Below, piece after piece: positions 1-9,366 of a stretch of DNA of 52,438 nt (positions are counted from its first letter, which is position 1; the number at the start of each line of letters is the position of its first letter). The notes under the pieces are model-generated. The model saw nothing but the letters and a program-made list of their open reading frames with translations, had not been told where the DNA came from and searched no databases. The position numbers were made by a program, and so were the translations under genes. This DNA comes from Phycisphaerae bacterium (GTDB taxonomy: Bacteria > Planctomycetota > Phycisphaerae > UBA1845 > PWPN01). Location of the stretch: NCBI GenBank assembly GCA_035384605.1, contig DAOOIV010000023.1:1-52438 (forward strand). Direction: 5' to 3'.

Positions 1-437
1 CGATTAAACACTTAAGGAAAACCGTGGCCGGTTCCCCGTCATCCGATCCACCCCGAACGCCTCGCCCAACCTCCCCGCCCCCCCACATCCTTGGCCGGAA
101 GGACGCAGACTTGCCGACGATCAACGGCCCCATCGCCATCCCGACGACCGAGCCTGCGATTGAGGCACACGATTCGGCCCGCCGGTTCACAACCACGGCC
201 GGCATCGGCGGCGCGACAAGAGGACCGCTCCCCGCCGGCCAGACGATCCTGGTCACGCCGTCGCTGACCATCTCAGCCCAAACCCGGAACGCACCACCTG
301 ACCCTGATCGATGCTCAGTTCGTCGACACGATCCATGTGACGTACCCCGCCTCGACCGGCCACCCGCTGGAGATTGCGGTCGGACCATAAGGGTCCGAAA
401 GAGCGGGTGCAACCAGAGGAGATGGTGTCGGTGTTGC
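1..437. other. Flanking region with a possible gene-end remnant
   Basis: No convincing complete gene is visible here. On the + strand a short open stretch from about 268 to the TAA at 388-390 reads as a plausible protein C-terminus, with the motif PGTHHLTLIDAQ. It is preceded by an in-frame TGA at 265-267. The segment just upstream is open in a different + frame, so this could be the tail of a frameshifted or decayed gene entering from the left. The family is not recognised. The long + strand open frame from position 24 that continues under the next gene looks like antisense of that gene rather than a real protein. Confidence 0.25.
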
Positions 438-3155
438 TCAGGGCACGGTGATGACGCGGTTCCAGATTCGGGTACCTTGAAGCTCGTTGAGGCCGACTCG
501 TATTCTCTTGCCGACCAGGTCGCCGGCGTTGTCGATCAGAAACTCTTTGCGAGCGCTCTGCCCCGAGACGATGTTGATGAAGCGGCGACCCATGCGTTTT
601 CGGGCGGGGGCGACGACGTATCCCTCAAAGCTGACCGGTTGGTCGGTGCGGTTGGTCATTGTTTGCTGCACCACGACGCGGGTACCGAGGCGATAGACGT
701 TTACGTTGACGTCGATGTTTTCGAGCCCAAGCTCGAACCATGCCGGCGTGACGATCTGATATCGTTGGTCTGCATCGATCTCGAACTCGCCGACCAAGGG
801 TGTGACCGCAGCCTCGGCGTTGATCGGGAAACGGATCTGTACCGGTGACCGTAACACCTCATTCGGCTGCAGAGCGAAGGGGATGCGATTGGGTCGCACG
901 TCCCAGTCCGGCGGGGTGAGCAGGCGCAGCAGACCGCTGATCGGCTCGTGATAGGTGTTCCGAAAGATCACGTCGCGTTCGTATGCGTCAAAGCTGAACT
1001 CCACCATCGGCGGAGCCAGCACGAACTGGCGGCAAAACTCCATCAGCCAGGTTGGAACGTTGATGATGAACGTCGGCACCGGACCGATGGACACGAGCCG
1101 GTACTTGCCCAGCGGTTGCAGCGGCCGACGCACGCCCCACAGGTCGACCTGTTCGGCGTTTTCGCCCAGCCACAGCGTATGTTCCCGCCCCCCCGGCGGG
1201 GCGTATTCGTCCCAAACCATCATGATCGCCCGGCCGTTGCGATCGAAGAGCATGCATTTGGCCTGCCCGTCGAGGCTGCCGCGTGAAACGGGTTCCGTTC
1301 CACCCAGCAAATCGGCGATGGTGCGGAACACCACATAGTCCTCACTCGGGTCGACTTGCGCGGACAGCAGGTCAGCGTGTGCCGCCCAGGGGGCAGTAAG
1401 AAAGACGCCGCCTGTTTTCTGAAAATGAGCCTCGACAAGACGGCGCGACAGATCGCTGAGTCGCTGGAGACGCGGATAGCGACCTTCCGGCGGAGCCTCG
1501 ACGGTGATCCAGGTTCTGGAGCGTTCCTTGTCGAGGAAGGGGGCAAGATGTCTTTCGACATCATCGAGCGGCACGTCGGCCGAAAGCAAAACGGCGTTGT
1601 AAGACGCCAACGGCTCAGCGGGCGGCACATACTTTGTGTTGATCGTTGAGGCGAGCAGCGGGTCGGTCATCAAGCTTTTCATCTCACGAACCAGAGCGGG
1701 CAGGATCCGCGGATACTTGTGATCCAAAAACGTCGACGCGTCGCCGTCGGCGCCCACCTGCCAGACGTGAATCAAGCCGGCATAACGCGACCAGAGACCT
1801 GCGATCAGCGGCTTCCAGCCGATCGGATCCTCGCTGAAGATCTCGAGCATGGAGCGAGTTTGTTCATCCGGTCTTTGGGCACCGGGCGGACAACCGTTGG
1901 CCAGAATGCCCACGGGATCGGCCTGCGTCTCGGCGATCATTTCCAGATAGTGATCGATCGCCAGATCCTGTTCGGTGGAGCCTGTGATTTGGCCTGACCA
2001 CCACACCGGCACCTTGACGAGTTCAGGATGCAGATTCAGAAGCAGGTCGCGTTGTCCAGCCACGACACCCAGGCTCATGTCCTGCAAGACAATGCCGAAT
2101 CCCCGACCGCTTTCGGTCGGGGGAGTGATTTGCGATGCCAGTCGGACAAAGCCGAGCTTGCGACGCACCAGGTCAGCCCCATCATCGGAAACAACGTCAA
2201 GTTCGGCAGTGTATGCTCCCACCGGCAGATTTCGGTAGACGGCTGCTTGCGGCTCAGTCATGTGGGTCGTCCGAACCGAAACGGGGCGCTCTTCGACCAC
2301 TTGGCCCTCGGCGTCCCTGATGGCCAGCTTGGCCGACAGGTTCAAGCCATCCGGATCGCTGACCTCCGGATGGAGCGTCACCGGTTCCATCTCGGTGAAC
2401 ACGTTGCCGGGTCTGCTCGTTCGGAGACAGACTCGAGGCAGGCGATAAACGGTGATGTCGTCGAACCAGGCAGATCCTTTGATCTCCTGAAACTCAACAG
2501 ACCGCATGGGTCGGGCGTTGGTGTTCCAAGTGCTTGCCTGGGTCAGCCAGACCGATATCCCAATGTAGCGGGAGTCCGGCACGTTGCCGGGCAGGCCGAT
2601 CATCAGAGGCACCCATTCCTGAGGCTCACCGGTTCCTCCAAGGAGCTCACTGCACCGCTGCGTTCCCTCGATCACGCGGCCTTTGCGATCCAGGTAACGA
2701 GCAGTGACGTATGCTCTTGCCCAGGTCAAAGGTGACGTCTTGCACCAGGCCACTACGAGGTAGTCGCTGTTTGTGCGAACCGATATATCGCGCCCGACAT
2801 AATGGAACGCGATTGACCCGCCATTAAGGTCGAGTCTGAAGCTGGGCGCACGATCGTGCCCTTCATTGGCGTCGAACTTGCCTTCAAGATAGAGTGGGAA
2901 ACCTGCAGCCTCGTGCTGCTTCCAGTACATCGGGTACGGGTCGTAATTGCCGAAGCGCTGCTCGTCGAAATCGAAATGTTTGACCACCCTTCGGCCGGCA
3001 ATCGCCGGACGTTCGATGGGCTCAACGTTCCTATCCGGCTGGGACGTTGCCGTGGTGGTCGCTGTTGAGGCCGGGAGAGACTGAGCGGCAGACTGAAACG
3101 TCCAGGGCCCCAGTGTCCCCAAGACTGTAATCCATACTAGTGCCTTTTTCGGCAA
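438..3155 (-). CDS. Large secreted glycosidase-like protein (905 aa)
   Basis: The product begins with a signal peptide: a basic MPKK n-region, a hydrophobic core, then SAAQS. An N-terminal beta-sandwich region of about 200 residues resembles a carbohydrate-binding module and contains the WFDDI strand typical of such domains. An Ig-like segment follows. Residues of roughly 345-650 look like a TIM-barrel glycoside hydrolase-like domain (GFGIVLQDMSLGVV, then VKVPVWWSG). The C-terminal ~200 residues are beta-rich. Catalytic acids cannot be assigned by eye, so a substrate is not proposed. The start is TTG at 3155 because the signal peptide begins there; no clear Shine-Dalgarno sequence precedes it. 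The gene is divergent from nadB. It is probably exported and active on polysaccharide or on cell-surface glycans. It could equally be a non-catalytic binding protein. Confidence 0.75.
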   Translation of the reverse strand: MPKKALVWITVLGTLGPWTFQSAAQSLPASTATTTATSQPDRNVEPIERPAIAGRRVVKHFDFDEQRFGNYDPYPMYWKQHEAAGFPLYLEGKFDANEGHDRAPSFRLDLNGGSIAFHYVGRDISVRTNSDYLVVAWCKTSPLTWARAYVTARYLDRKGRVIEGTQRCSELLGGTGEPQEWVPLMIGLPGNVPDSRYIGISVWLTQASTWNTNARPMRSVEFQEIKGSAWFDDITVYRLPRVCLRTSRPGNVFTEMEPVTLHPEVSDPDGLNLSAKLAIRDAEGQVVEERPVSVRTTHMTEPQAAVYRNLPVGAYTAELDVVSDDGADLVRRKLGFVRLASQITPPTESGRGFGIVLQDMSLGVVAGQRDLLLNLHPELVKVPVWWSGQITGSTEQDLAIDHYLEMIAETQADPVGILANGCPPGAQRPDEQTRSMLEIFSEDPIGWKPLIAGLWSRYAGLIHVWQVGADGDASTFLDHKYPRILPALVREMKSLMTDPLLASTINTKYVPPAEPLASYNAVLLSADVPLDDVERHLAPFLDKERSRTWITVEAPPEGRYPRLQRLSDLSRRLVEAHFQKTGGVFLTAPWAAHADLLSAQVDPSEDYVVFRTIADLLGGTEPVSRGSLDGQAKCMLFDRNGRAIMMVWDEYAPPGGREHTLWLGENAEQVDLWGVRRPLQPLGKYRLVSIGPVPTFIINVPTWLMEFCRQFVLAPPMVEFSFDAYERDVIFRNTYHEPISGLLRLLTPPDWDVRPNRIPFALQPNEVLRSPVQIRFPINAEAAVTPLVGEFEIDADQRYQIVTPAWFELGLENIDVNVNVYRLGTRVVVQQTMTNRTDQPVSFEGYVVAPARKRMGRRFINIVSGQSARKEFLIDNAGDLVGKRIRVGLNELQGTRIWNRVITVP

Positions 3156-3343
3156 GTCAGTTATGCACCGGCGGGCAATACGCCAGTGGCATCTCCAGAG
3201 TGCCGCACAGACCCGCTCATCGGACCGGCGCGCAGCATAACCTCTCCTCGATGGTTCCTACCGAAGTTATCGGCTGATCCAGCGGCGAGAATCAGTCTTG
3301 GGCATTGAAGTCAGAGCCCCACCGACTTAGCATATGTTCCGAA

Positions 3344-4981
3344 ATGACAGAGCTATACGACACAAGACGCTATCTGACTCAGTTTGACGTAAGGCGGATT
3401 CCCAACCTGTTTGCCGATGTACTGGTTATCGGTAGCGGTGTGGCCGGCCTGCGGGCGGCCATCGAGGCCGCCAAATATGCTCCCGTTCTTCTGGTCACCA
3501 AGGGGCGGGTTGACGAGTCCAACACCGCCAGGGCTCAGGGTGGCATTGCGTCGGTCATGGCCCCTGATGATACCTTCGACGCCCACATCGAGGACACGTT
3601 AAGGGTCGGTTGCGGGTTGTGTGACCGCGCAGCGGTCGAGCGGATCGTCCGCGAAGGACCGTCGCGGATTCAGGAGCTGATCGAGTGGGGGGCGATATTC
3701 GACCGGCGACAGAGTATGCTGAGCCTTGGCTTGGAGGGCGGGCATTCGGCCCCTCGTATCGTGCACGCGATGGGCGACGCAACGGGCCTGGAAATCGCCA
3801 ACACGCTTATCCGCGTTGCCAGGGCTTCCGAGCAGATCCGAATCTTTGAAGACTGTTTCACCATTGACTTGCTTGTGGATGAGGGTCGTTGCTGCGGCGT
3901 CACAACGTTTCATCGTCACTTCGGGCACCAGATCTTCTGGGCCAAGCAGGTCATTCTGGCCAGCGGCGGTTATGGGCAGGTTTACCGCGAATCGACCAAT
4001 CCCCCGATCACAACGGGTGACGGGCATGCGATGGCGTATCGTGCCGGCGTTCCCTTGCGCGACATGGAGATGGTTCAGTTTCATCCAACGACGCTCTATG
4101 TGGCCGGGGCGACGCGGGCGCTTATCAGCGAGGCCGTGCGAGGCGAAGGCGCTTATCTTGTCGATCGCGAGGGACGTCGCTTTATGGAGGCGTATCACCC
4201 CGACATGGAGCTGGCCCCGCGCGACGTGGTCAGCCGGGCTATTCTCAGCGAAATGGCCAGACAAAACGTCACCTGCATGTACCTGGACGTCGGCCACCTG
4301 AACGTGGACAGGTTCCGCAAGCGATTCCCCACCATCTGTCGCTTGTGCGAGGAGTTTGATATCGACATCAGCAAGGATCGCATACCGGTGCGGCCGGCGG
4401 CACATTACATGATCGGCGGCTTGGTGGTGGACGAAAACACACGCACGCCGATATCTGGCCTGCTGGCATGTGGCGAAGTCGCCAGCAGCGGCGTTCACGG
4501 GGCCAATCGGCTGGCCAGTAATTCCCTGCTCGAAGGGCTGGTGTTCGGCCGGGTCGCCGGGACGGTCGCCGGCGAGGCGGCCGCCGGGACTAACGGACCG
4601 GCTCAACCAAAGCTGATTCGCAGCGAGGTAGAGCGGTCGCAACGAACTTCGCTTGACCTGGCGGATGTTCTGAATTCTCTCCGCAGCGTGATGTGGCGCA
4701 ATGTCGGGATCGAACGTACGGGCGCCCGACTCGCCGAGACGGAGGAAATCATCCAGTTCTGGGGTCGATACATGATGGACAAACTGTTTGATGACCAGCT
4801 CGGCTGGGAGACGCAGAACCTGCTCACGGTCGCCCGGTTGATGACTGCCTCAGCACTGGCCCGCCAGGAGTCACGAGGTGTCCACTTTCGTACCGACTAC
4901 CCGAATACGGATCCCAATTGGAACGGCCGACACGTCATCGTTGAGCGATGCGGTGGAAAGTTGAAGGTGGATGTGCAGTGA
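3344..4981 (+). CDS. nadB: L-aspartate oxidase
   Basis: NadB is the FAD-dependent cytoplasmic enzyme that oxidises L-aspartate to iminoaspartate, the first step of de novo NAD synthesis before quinolinate synthase NadA. The sequence has the N-terminal FAD-binding motif GSGVAGLRAAIEAAK and the flavin segment NTARAQGGIA. The substrate-site block MVQFHPTTL follows, then SEAVRGEGAYL. The RPAAHYMIGG and GVHGANRLASNSLLEG motifs are shared with the succinate dehydrogenase/fumarate reductase flavoprotein family. A C-terminal helical domain follows. The length of 545 residues from ATG 3344 is normal for NadB. The frame is open to a TTG at 3305, but the ATG gives the family-like N-terminus. No nadA or nadC is adjacent. 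NadB is preferred over SdhA because of the overall length and because no SdhB or SdhC neighbour is present. Confidence 0.93.
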   Translation: MTELYDTRRYLTQFDVRRIPNLFADVLVIGSGVAGLRAAIEAAKYAPVLLVTKGRVDESNTARAQGGIASVMAPDDTFDAHIEDTLRVGCGLCDRAAVERIVREGPSRIQELIEWGAIFDRRQSMLSLGLEGGHSAPRIVHAMGDATGLEIANTLIRVARASEQIRIFEDCFTIDLLVDEGRCCGVTTFHRHFGHQIFWAKQVILASGGYGQVYRESTNPPITTGDGHAMAYRAGVPLRDMEMVQFHPTTLYVAGATRALISEAVRGEGAYLVDREGRRFMEAYHPDMELAPRDVVSRAILSEMARQNVTCMYLDVGHLNVDRFRKRFPTICRLCEEFDIDISKDRIPVRPAAHYMIGGLVVDENTRTPISGLLACGEVASSGVHGANRLASNSLLEGLVFGRVAGTVAGEAAAGTNGPAQPKLIRSEVERSQRTSLDLADVLNSLRSVMWRNVGIERTGARLAETEEIIQFWGRYMMDKLFDDQLGWETQNLLTVARLMTASALARQESRGVHFRTDYPNTDPNWNGRHVIVERCGGKLKVDVQ

Positions 4982-5376
4982 AGCCGACAGAGTCTTGGCT
5001 GCCGATCCGTGTCGACGCGCCTTCCTGTGCGGAGCTGCCGACGTTTCCTGAACCCATTCGCGGGTGCTTCTATGGCGACCATGTGCAGCAGTGAGATGAA
5101 CACGGCACGATCAGCAACCCCTCCGCGACCACACGGTTCCACGTAGAGCCCGTTCTTGACCCGCAAGACCAATTCAGGATGACGGACATCGTAGCGATCC
5201 CCGCTGCTGGTAGCGGTGCGGAAAGACTCAAACGGCTTGCGCCTCAAGAAATCGTCAATGGCGTCAAGCGCCACAACAGGATCATTGTAGCTCAGCTCGA
5301 TGCCAAGATCGCAGGCTATCTTGTCAAGTCTCGGGGATGAGAAACAAGATGGGATTCGCCGGAAGGGTACCGACAT
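4897..5376 (-). CDS. Small planctomycete-type protein (DFLRRKPFxxFR family)
   Basis: The central part of this frame, about 70 residues, matches a small protein type repeatedly seen in Planctomycetota. Its pattern is DDFLRRKPFESFR, then SSGDRYDVRHPEL, then a strand-rich segment ending in VFISLLHMVAIE. The function is unknown. The usual protein would stop soon after that last motif. Here the frame runs on for about 45 more residues, antisense to the 3' end of nadB, so the natural stop may be lost or a frameshift may lie near 5060. The N-terminus is also uncertain: ATG at 5376 gives 159 residues, while GTG at 5274, just before the conserved block, gives about 125. It is convergent with nadB. It may be real but slightly decayed. 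Confidence 0.5.
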   Translation of the reverse strand: MSVPFRRIPSCFSSPRLDKIACDLGIELSYNDPVVALDAIDDFLRRKPFESFRTATSSGDRYDVRHPELVLRVKNGLYVEPCGRGGVADRAVFISLLHMVAIEAPANGFRKRRQLRTGRRVDTDRQPRLCRLHCTSTFNFPPHRSTMTCRPFQLGSVFG

Positions 5377-5521
5377 ACCAGACCGTGCTGGTGTTCGTTG
5401 TGCCGGTTTTGGCGCCTTTGCCGATGTTGTTGCGCATGTTACGGAGTTGGGGACGGTCAGTTATTCCCGGGCTTGCCGGAAGGGCACGCTGCTTCGCAGG
5501 GCAGTAGCGGGCCTTGGTTAG

Positions 5522-6578
<1,057 letters not shown>

Positions 6579-6592
<14 letters not shown>

Positions 6593-7088
6593 GTTTTTCC
6601 TTGAGACTGCGGTTCTTCTGTTCCATGGCCGCGGCCTGTTCGCGTCGCAAATCAGCCAGAGCCTTCTTCAGACGCGGGTCGCTCAACGCCAGGATCTCCG
6701 CGGCCAACAGGGCGGCGTTTTTCGCCCCCGCAGAACCAATGGCGACCGTGGCGACGGGGATACCGGGCGGCATCTGCACAATGCTCAGAAGGCTGTCCAC
6801 GCCTTGGAGGACACCAGACGGCAAGGGCACGCCGATCACCGGCAGGGTAGTGTGAGCAGCGACCACTCCGGGCAGAGCCGCGGCCATGCCGGCAGCGGCG
6901 ATGAACACTCGCACGCCTCTCTGCTCGGCGGCGGCCACAAACTCCGTCACCCGGTCGGGCGTCCGGTGGGCGGAGATGACTTCCACGACCACCGCGATCC
7001 CCAGCGACCTGATCTGCTGGTAACAGGCCTCCATCACCGGCCAGTCAGAGTCGCTGCCCATCACGATTGCCACCGTCGCGTCACTCAT
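6579..7088 (-). CDS. purE: N5-carboxyaminoimidazole ribonucleotide mutase
   Basis: PurE class I interconverts N5-CAIR and CAIR in purine biosynthesis. The nucleotide-binding motif GSDSDWPVM occurs at residues 11-19, and the active-site motif SAHRTPDRV has its His at residue 41. AAGMAAALPGVVAAHT and the PLPSGVLQGVDSLLS loop are also present. The 169-residue length fits the family. The frame opens at GTG 7103, but ATG 7088 gives the standard N-terminus (MSDATVAIVMG) and is preferred. It is the first gene of a two-gene unit with mtnA. PurK, its usual partner, is not in this window. Confidence 0.93.
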
Positions 7089-7103
7089 TCTCTTCGGCTC
7101 CAC

Positions 7104-7773
7104 AAGAGACAGACCGACCTTGTCGGCGAGCTTACCAGCGGTGGATCATTGTAATCGCCAATTGGCGCCTGGGAAGCCGTAAGGTGGTTGCCGGCGTCGA
7201 ACCGGGCCTTTCCGGGGTGCGGGTGTTCGTTTTTGCCACGCGCGGGCGGTCCTACGGCCGTCGGAGGGAGGAAATCTCAGGGCTTTTTTTCGAGGCGCGT
7301 TATCGGCCGCTTATTGGAATCTCCCCCAAGCGGTCGTCGGGGAAGCCTGCGTGGAAAACCATATGTGGGGGGGCTGTGATTTCCGGCGACGCGTCCCATA
7401 AGCCGAGAGCCTAAGCACTTGCGTTTTCAGGCCTTTGCGCCGCTTGCTCATCGCAAAACTCGTGCTATTTTTACCACGGTGGGCGAGAGATTGTGACTTA
7501 CGTGCGGTGCCAGGATCGACCCAATCCAAGGCACCGGTTCAAGGAAGGCATGTGATTGAAGTCACGAATCTGCTCACCACCTTCCCTCGCCGTGTCACAG
7601 GGACACGATTCAATGTTCGACAGTCGGCAGGAATCAGCACATCAGGTGCGAACGAGTCGTTCGCATCGCGACCTGAGAAGGCGTCATGAGCTTCAGGCCT
7701 GCCGCTCGTCGGCCTTCGGAGACTCAACTGAACGCATCGAGGTTGATACGGGCGGGAGGCGAGGTCGAACCCT
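7104..7773. other. Intergenic stretch between purE and the sigma factor
   Basis: This is about 670 bases of divergent intergenic DNA. Several open frames of 60-126 codons occur on both strands, but none has a recognisable family motif, a good ribosome binding site or a convincing composition. The purE promoter should lie at the left end, reading leftward. The right end runs into the first copy of the dispersed repeat. No tRNA-like cloverleaf was recognised by eye. Confidence 0.4.
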
Positions 7774-7866
7774 GAGGCAAACGGTCTTCTTGCGGGGTGC
7801 AACCTGAGCGCACTGCGATCCGGAAACGTGCGCACAAGCCGCACAGATGTCTGGCCGTAGGGTTTT
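7774..7866 (+). repeat. Dispersed repeat, copy A
   Basis: This is one of five clear copies of a ~93-97-bp element in the window; the others are at 8734, 10407, 42761 and 52231. Shared blocks in this copy are TCTTGCGGGGTGCAACC, GCGATCCGGAAACGTGCGC and AGCCGCACAGATGTCTGGCC. It carries the 3' end type ending in TGGCCGTAGGG, shared with the copies at 10407 and 52231. Its 5' palindrome is degraded compared with the other copies. It lies in the leader of the sigma factor gene, and the first ATG of that open frame falls inside the repeat. The function is unknown. Confidence 0.8.
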
Positions 7867-7897
7867 AACCGGGCACTCGTGGAGCATAGCCAACAAT

Positions 7898-8725
7898 ATG
7901 ACAAGAAAGAGCCGACCAAACGAAGTGTCGTATGGAGCGAAGCCGGGGATCGATGACACGAAAGCAGTATGGAGAGAGTTTCTCAAGAACCGGAGGCGCG
8001 AATATCGCAATCTGCTCGTGGAGCGTTATGCGCCGCTGGTACAGATGCAGGCGGCCAGGCTGACGAGAAAGCTGCCCGCGCACGTGACCTACGAAGAGCT
8101 CTGCAGCGCCGGCTATGACGGCCTTATCGAGGCGGTAGAGGCTTACAACCCGAACAAGAAGGCCAAGTTTGAGACTTTCTGCCAGCAGCGGATTATTGGG
8201 GCGATCATGGACTGGCTGCGTTCGCTGGATCCCCAATCGCGGACCATCCGGGCATTCGAGAAACGATGCTGTCAGGTGACCGAGATACTGGAAAGCCGCC
8301 TTGCAAGGCCTCCGACGCAAGAGGAAGTTGCCGAGGCGATGCATCTTTCCGTCGAAAGGTATTCAGAATTGAGTCGCATTTCGCAGCGAGGCCGGGAGGT
8401 GCATTTTTCCGCGCTGGAGCCGCGAGGCGGTGCCGGGCTTAACCGCCAGACCGGCAGGCGCGTCTGGGACATCGGCGACGAGCGGCAACGGGATCCTTCG
8501 GAGCGCCTGTCTCGGGCAATGCTCATCGACCTGATCACCAGAGGTTTGACCCGGGAGGAACGGCTGGTGCTGATTCTGTATTACTGCGAGGATCTGACCA
8601 TGGCCGAGATCGGCGCGGTGCTTGACCTATCGGAATCGAGGGTTAGCCAGATCCACAAGGATCTGCTGGAACGGCTGCGGAAACGATACAAGAATCGGCT
8701 TGCGCAGGGCCAACTCGTGGCCTGA
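7898..8725 (+). CDS. RNA polymerase sigma factor, FliA/WhiG type
   Basis: This is a sigma-70 family alternative sigma factor of 275 residues. Region 2 is clear: ERYAPLVQMQAARL, then EELCSAGYDGLIEAVEAYNP, then FETFCQQRIIGAIMDWLRS, as in FliA and WhiG. A short region 3 follows (RPPTQEEVAEAMHLSVERY). Region 4 is a helix-turn-helix (LTMAEIGAVLDLSESRVSQIHKDLLERL). Related factors control motility, development or stress genes; which one applies here cannot be told, as no flagellar genes or anti-sigma factor are adjacent. ATG 7898 is preferred. The upstream in-frame ATG at 7847 lies inside a dispersed repeat and would add residues that do not belong to the family. GGAG at 7881-7884 is a rather distant ribosome site. 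Repeat copies flank the gene on both sides. Confidence 0.9.
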   Translation: MTRKSRPNEVSYGAKPGIDDTKAVWREFLKNRRREYRNLLVERYAPLVQMQAARLTRKLPAHVTYEELCSAGYDGLIEAVEAYNPNKKAKFETFCQQRIIGAIMDWLRSLDPQSRTIRAFEKRCCQVTEILESRLARPPTQEEVAEAMHLSVERYSELSRISQRGREVHFSALEPRGGAGLNRQTGRRVWDIGDERQRDPSERLSRAMLIDLITRGLTREERLVLILYYCEDLTMAEIGAVLDLSESRVSQIHKDLLERLRKRYKNRLAQGQLVA

Positions 8726-8733
8726 GGCATGCC

Positions 8734-8830
8734 AAGGCGGACCGCCCTTTTTGCGGGCCGCAACCCAAGCGTTCTGCGATCCAGAAACACGCGCGCAAAA
8801 TGCGCACCAGTTGCGACGGAAGAGACTAAA
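8734..8830 (+). repeat. Dispersed repeat, copy B
   Basis: This copy begins 8 bases after the sigma factor stop codon. It starts with the palindrome AAGGCGGACCGCC, has a T-run, then a second palindrome TGCGGGCCGCA, then CCCAAGCG, TTCTGCGATCC and AAACACGCGCGCAAA. It carries the alternative 3' end type (ATGCGCACCAG, then GCGACGGAAGAGACTAA), shared only with the reverse-oriented copy at 42761. The first palindrome followed by TTTTT could act as a short intrinsic terminator. Confidence 0.85.
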
Positions 8831-8931
8831 GGGACATTCCGGGGGAACGCACTCCCTTCGACTCTTGTCGTATCTCACGTTGCGAGTTGCCGGGGCAGGC
8901 GAAGCCGGCTTGCTCTGGCAAGACAAAAAAA

Positions 8932-8983
8932 CAGAGAGCATGATCGGTCCGACGAGAACTCGAAGCCGCTGCTCTCTGGTTTT
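8932..8983 (+). terminator. Candidate bidirectional intrinsic terminator
   Basis: A perfect 9-bp inverted repeat, CAGAGAGCA at 8932-8940 and TGCTCTCTG at 8970-8978, is preceded by a run of seven A and followed by GTTTT. The loop is long (29 bases). It could end sigma factor transcription, and the A-run makes it possible in the other direction too. Confidence 0.4.
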
Positions 8984-9366
8984 CGCACTTGCCGCCAGAG
9001 TTCGTCGGAGCACACACTCCGGCCTCACAAGCCCATCTGCTGCGGCGAACGTTGCCGGCTGCATGGCGAGACGACCTTTCCCCTGGTCGCACTCTTATTG
9101 TATCGGACAGAAAGCTCCGGTTCCAGGGATTATCCGAAACGAGAGTTCGGCATGGTAGCGCGGTTCGCATCGGAGTGCGGCTCGACAGGGCTCAATCGCC
9201 GATACTGCTCTGCATAAGTCTTTGCCTAATGAACAGTTACGTTCCAGTTGGCCATACGTTCAATGCGAAGTCTTGACGGGCTCTGTCGTCGTCCGGTAGG
9301 TTTGCGGCCCGATGCGGAGTGCTGGGCCGCCTTCTCGCAGACCCGTAGTCGAAGGAGTATCGAACG
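8984..9366. other. Intergenic stretch before the GH130 gene
   Basis: About 380 bases without a supportable gene. Short overlapping open frames exist on both strands but show no family motif. The right end holds the ribosome binding site AAGGAG at 9352-9357 for the next gene. A promoter was not identified with confidence. Confidence 0.4.

Noticed and set aside
24..848. 274-codon + strand open frame
   Set aside because: Most of it is antisense to the well-supported secreted protein gene; it has a Pro/Arg-rich, GC-driven composition and no domain.
7693..7800. tRNA-like T-loop sequence (GGTCGAACCC)
   Set aside because: No matching acceptor, D or anticodon arm could be drawn around it; part of the segment belongs to repeat copy A.
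7774..8830. Interpretation of the repeat as a known riboswitch (c-di-GMP, cobalamin or similar)
   Set aside because: The conserved blocks of those classes are not present, and copies follow genes as often as they precede them.
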